This document shows positions 6,018-7,752 of a stretch of 7,752 nt of DNA, piece after piece (the first letter of the stretch is position 1; every line of letters begins with the position of its first letter). Where the stretch lies: assembly GCA_018067325.1 (NCBI GenBank), contig JAGPUU010000368.1, forward strand, positions 1 to 7,752. Reading direction: 5' to 3'. The notes under the pieces were generated by a model that saw only the letters and a list, made by a program, of their open reading frames with translations, had not been told where the DNA came from and searched no databases. The position numbers were made by a program, and so were the translations under genes. This stretch comes from Amphritea sp. GTDB taxonomy: Bacteria > Pseudomonadota > Gammaproteobacteria > Pseudomonadales > Balneatricaceae.

Positions 6018-6763
6018 ATCTGATCAGCCTTAGTGGCATTGTACTGGCAGTAGTAGCAATAGTAGGTGGGAATCATCTGGCAGGCGGGGCGGTTGAAGAT
6101 CTTGTTGATATCCCGGCTCTGCTTATCGTATTGGGAGGCACTTTTGCCGCCGTATTTATTCAGTCATCTCAGTCTGAACTGTCTCGTGCGATAAAACTAT
6201 CCGGTATGGTTTTCGGACGAGCAGACCAGAACTATCGTGAAGGGATAAACAGTATCGTTAGCTGGTGTGTCATTGCTCGCAGGAAGGGTTTGCTGGCCCT
6301 GGAGGATGAGATTGATGACCAGCGGGACAGCTTTGTTCGCAACGGCTTACAAATGTTGGTTGATGGCCGGGCTCCCGATGTTATTCGTTCTACACTTGAA
6401 ACCGAGCTGGTTAGCCGAGAATATCGTGATATTCAGGCGGCGAAGGTACTTGAAAGTATGGGCGGCTATGCTCCAACAATGGGCATCATAGGTGCGGTGT
6501 TGGGGTTGGTGCATGTGATGTCTAATCTGGCTGATCCGGCAAGTCTGGGGGCCGGTATTGCCACCGCATTTGTAGCCACTATCTATGGCGTAGCGATCGC
6601 AAATCTATTGTTCCTACCGTTAGCTAATAAAATTCGTTCTATGGTGCTACAACGCTTTTACTTTCAGGAGATGATGTTGGAAGGATTGCTCTCTATTGCG
6701 GAAGGACAAAATCCTCGAATTATTCAGTTGCGGCTTCAGGGTTATCTGGAACAGGGGCATTAA
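6014..6763 (+). CDS. motC: MotC, MotA-type flagellar stator protein
   Basis: MotA/PomA-family inner-membrane protein. Several copies surround one dimer of the B subunit (here MotD) to form an ion-driven stator that turns the rotor through FliG. 249 residues with four hydrophobic segments: about 3-20, 34-50, 151-170 and 183-204. The loop between segments 2 and 3 is cytoplasmic and charged, with RRKGLLALEDEI (89-100), where MotA proteins carry the charges that contact FliG. GGYAPTMGIIGAVLGLVHVM (150-169) and GIATAFVATIYGVAIANLLF (181-200) are family signatures; P154 matches the conserved proline of segment 3. The start overlaps cheB by four bases (ATGA), with GGGGA at 6004-6008 as ribosome binding site. 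The name MotC rather than MotA or PomA rests on position between cheB and motD, as in Pseudomonas. Whether protons or sodium drive it cannot be settled here. Confidence 0.93.
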   Translation: MNLISLSGIVLAVVAIVGGNHLAGGAVEDLVDIPALLIVLGGTFAAVFIQSSQSELSRAIKLSGMVFGRADQNYREGINSIVSWCVIARRKGLLALEDEIDDQRDSFVRNGLQMLVDGRAPDVIRSTLETELVSREYRDIQAAKVLESMGGYAPTMGIIGAVLGLVHVMSNLADPASLGAGIATAFVATIYGVAIANLLFLPLANKIRSMVLQRFYFQEMMLEGLLSIAEGQNPRIIQLRLQGYLEQGH

Positions 6764-6766
6764 GTT

Positions 6767-7747
6767 ATGCCTAGGCGGAGAGTTGAGGAACAAAATCTGC
6801 ATGCTCAGCGTTGGGTGATTTCATATGCTGATTTTATTACCTTGTTGTTCGCTTTTTTTGTCGTAATGTACGCGATTTCATCAGTCAATGAAGAAAAATA
6901 TAAGCAGGTAGCAGATTCTCTTTCAGGTGTTTTTTCCGGCCCTGAAGGCAATGCTGAAAGAGCGATAGAGGGTAAGACCGAGACAGACCCTGCGGGTATT
7001 GGCGTGTTTCAGGGGGGCGAGGGAAAGAGTGGAACGCCGACGGTGAAAATTATTCAGCCAAAGCCTGAAAATAGCGCTGTTCTTAAAGCGATCGGTGAAC
7101 AGATGGACGTTCAGTTCAAAAAACTGATCAGAAGTGGGCATGTTGCGGTACAGAGTAATAACTTATGGGTAGCGCTGGAATTAGGGGCTAATCTGGTATA
7201 TCCCGAAGGAGGGGGATTGCCAGCAATCACTAGTGACCCGGTATTTGAGCGAGTCGCCAAAATTCTCAATCAATACGATAACCCTATTCACGTTGAGGGT
7301 TATACGGATAATCAGTTTATCTCTACGGATGAGTATCCCTCTAACTGGGAGTTGTCAGCAGCACGTGCAGCAGGCGTGGTCAGAATTCTTGAGTTGAATG
7401 GAGTGAAGCCTCAGCGCATGGCTGCGGTTGGCTTCGGTGAGTACCAGCCTTTAGCTGATAATGAGACCGAAAATGGACGTAAGTTGAATCGCCGAATTGT
7501 AATTGTTGTCACCCGGGACAGAAAAACTCAGCGCGTTGTCTCGGCCTTTGGTAGTGAGCAGGTTAGTGAAGATGCTGTTAGTGGTATTCTTACAGAAAGC
7601 GGACTGCCTGAATCAGCAATAGAGAAAGTTGTTGATGAGCAGGGCCGAATTAGTTTTCGTCGTAAAGATCAGACACAACCAATAGATACTGAAACATTAA
7701 CGTCCCCGGAGACTTTTGCTCCGCAGACACAGGAGTCACCGCAGTAA
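6767..7747 (+). CDS. motD: MotD, MotB-type flagellar stator protein with OmpA-like peptidoglycan-binding domain
   Basis: B subunit of the stator, anchoring MotC to peptidoglycan and carrying the ion-binding aspartate. 326 residues. A short basic cytoplasmic N-terminus (MPRRR) is followed by a single membrane helix about 17-40, with the essential aspartate at D22 in SYADFITLLFAFFVVMYAIS. Periplasmic part: a Gly/Lys/Pro-containing linker (about 55-105) that would include the plug, then an OmpA/MotB domain about 110-250 with VEGYTDN (176-182), NWELSAARA (193-201) and the NRRIVIVV end (241-248). About 76 residues follow that domain, hydrophilic and ending in an acidic, Thr/Pro/Gln-rich tail. Three bases separate it from motC; AGGGG at 6753-6757 is the likely ribosome binding site. 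Together with MotC this resembles the second stator of Pseudomonas, which is important for swarming; whether the genome also has a MotAB pair is unknown. Confidence 0.93.
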   Translation: MPRRRVEEQNLHAQRWVISYADFITLLFAFFVVMYAISSVNEEKYKQVADSLSGVFSGPEGNAERAIEGKTETDPAGIGVFQGGEGKSGTPTVKIIQPKPENSAVLKAIGEQMDVQFKKLIRSGHVAVQSNNLWVALELGANLVYPEGGGLPAITSDPVFERVAKILNQYDNPIHVEGYTDNQFISTDEYPSNWELSAARAAGVVRILELNGVKPQRMAAVGFGEYQPLADNETENGRKLNRRIVIVVTRDRKTQRVVSAFGSEQVSEDAVSGILTESGLPESAIEKVVDEQGRISFRRKDQTQPIDTETLTSPETFAPQTQESPQ

Positions 7748-7752
7748 TGCAG
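7747..7752 (+). CDS. Probable start of the next operon gene (only two codons visible)
   Basis: The motD stop TAA (7745-7747) shares its last A with an ATG (7747-7749), a TAATG junction common in translationally coupled genes. AGGAG at 7731-7735 lies 11 bases upstream, somewhat far but usable. The second codon is CAG (Gln). In Pseudomonas and Vibrio relatives the gene after motD or cheB is a ParA-like ATPase (ParC) that positions chemotaxis arrays at the pole, so that is the expected product. This is inferred from gene order only, as the visible six bases say nothing about function. Confidence 0.45.

Noticed and set aside
6267..6491. Second-frame + strand open frame of 74 codons within motC
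   Set aside because: The motC frame is full length with clear membrane segments; the inner frame has no recognisable protein features.
1..7752. A mobile element, defence system or other new accessory system hidden in the window
   Set aside because: Almost all bases are accounted for by intact core flagellar and chemotaxis genes in a known order, with no transposase, integrase, CRISPR array, tRNA edge or terminal repeats visible.

Overview
The window is a 5'-truncated piece of a polar-flagellum and chemotaxis operon from a gammaproteobacterium. Gene order is fleN(flhG, partial) - fliA - cheY - cheZ - cheA - cheB - motC - motD, and the first codons of another gene probably lie at the right edge. 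This order is known from Pseudomonas, Vibrio, Shewanella and marine Oceanospirillales-type bacteria. CheZ, FleN-type flagellar number control and a moderate GC content (upper 40s percent by eye) fit a marine, polarly flagellated gammaproteobacterium. Genus cannot be fixed from this sequence.

Layout: bases 1-698 hold the C-terminal five sixths of the MinD-like ATPase FleN. Bases 724-1434 encode the flagellar sigma factor sigma-28 (FliA). A 65-base gap follows, the largest in the window; it has a weak sigma-28-like promoter match and a strong Shine-Dalgarno site that points to a TTG start for cheY. Bases 1500-4889 carry cheY, cheZ and cheA; 4926-6017 carry cheB; 6014-7747 carry the stator pair motC and motD. 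Everything is on the + strand, with gaps of 3 to 65 bases or overlaps of a few bases, and no tRNA, rRNA, insertion sequence, CRISPR array or convincing terminator was seen.

How the genes work together: FleN limits flagellar number and FliA turns on late flagellar and chemotaxis genes. CheA autophosphorylates in response to receptor arrays and passes phosphate to CheY, which changes motor rotation, and to CheB, which demethylates receptors. CheZ removes phosphate from CheY. MotC and MotD form a stator unit that powers rotation. The matching methyltransferase cheR and the coupling protein cheW are not in the window; in relatives, ParA/ParC, ParP and CheW genes usually follow motD.

The window is largely an ordinary, intact operon and I do not see a wholly new system. 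The most interesting signal is in the CheA linker: five spaced acidic/leucine motifs (EFDxLL type), two inside a 34-residue tandem duplication. They sit where a P2 domain would be expected and resemble the CheY-binding C-terminal tail of the CheZ encoded just upstream.
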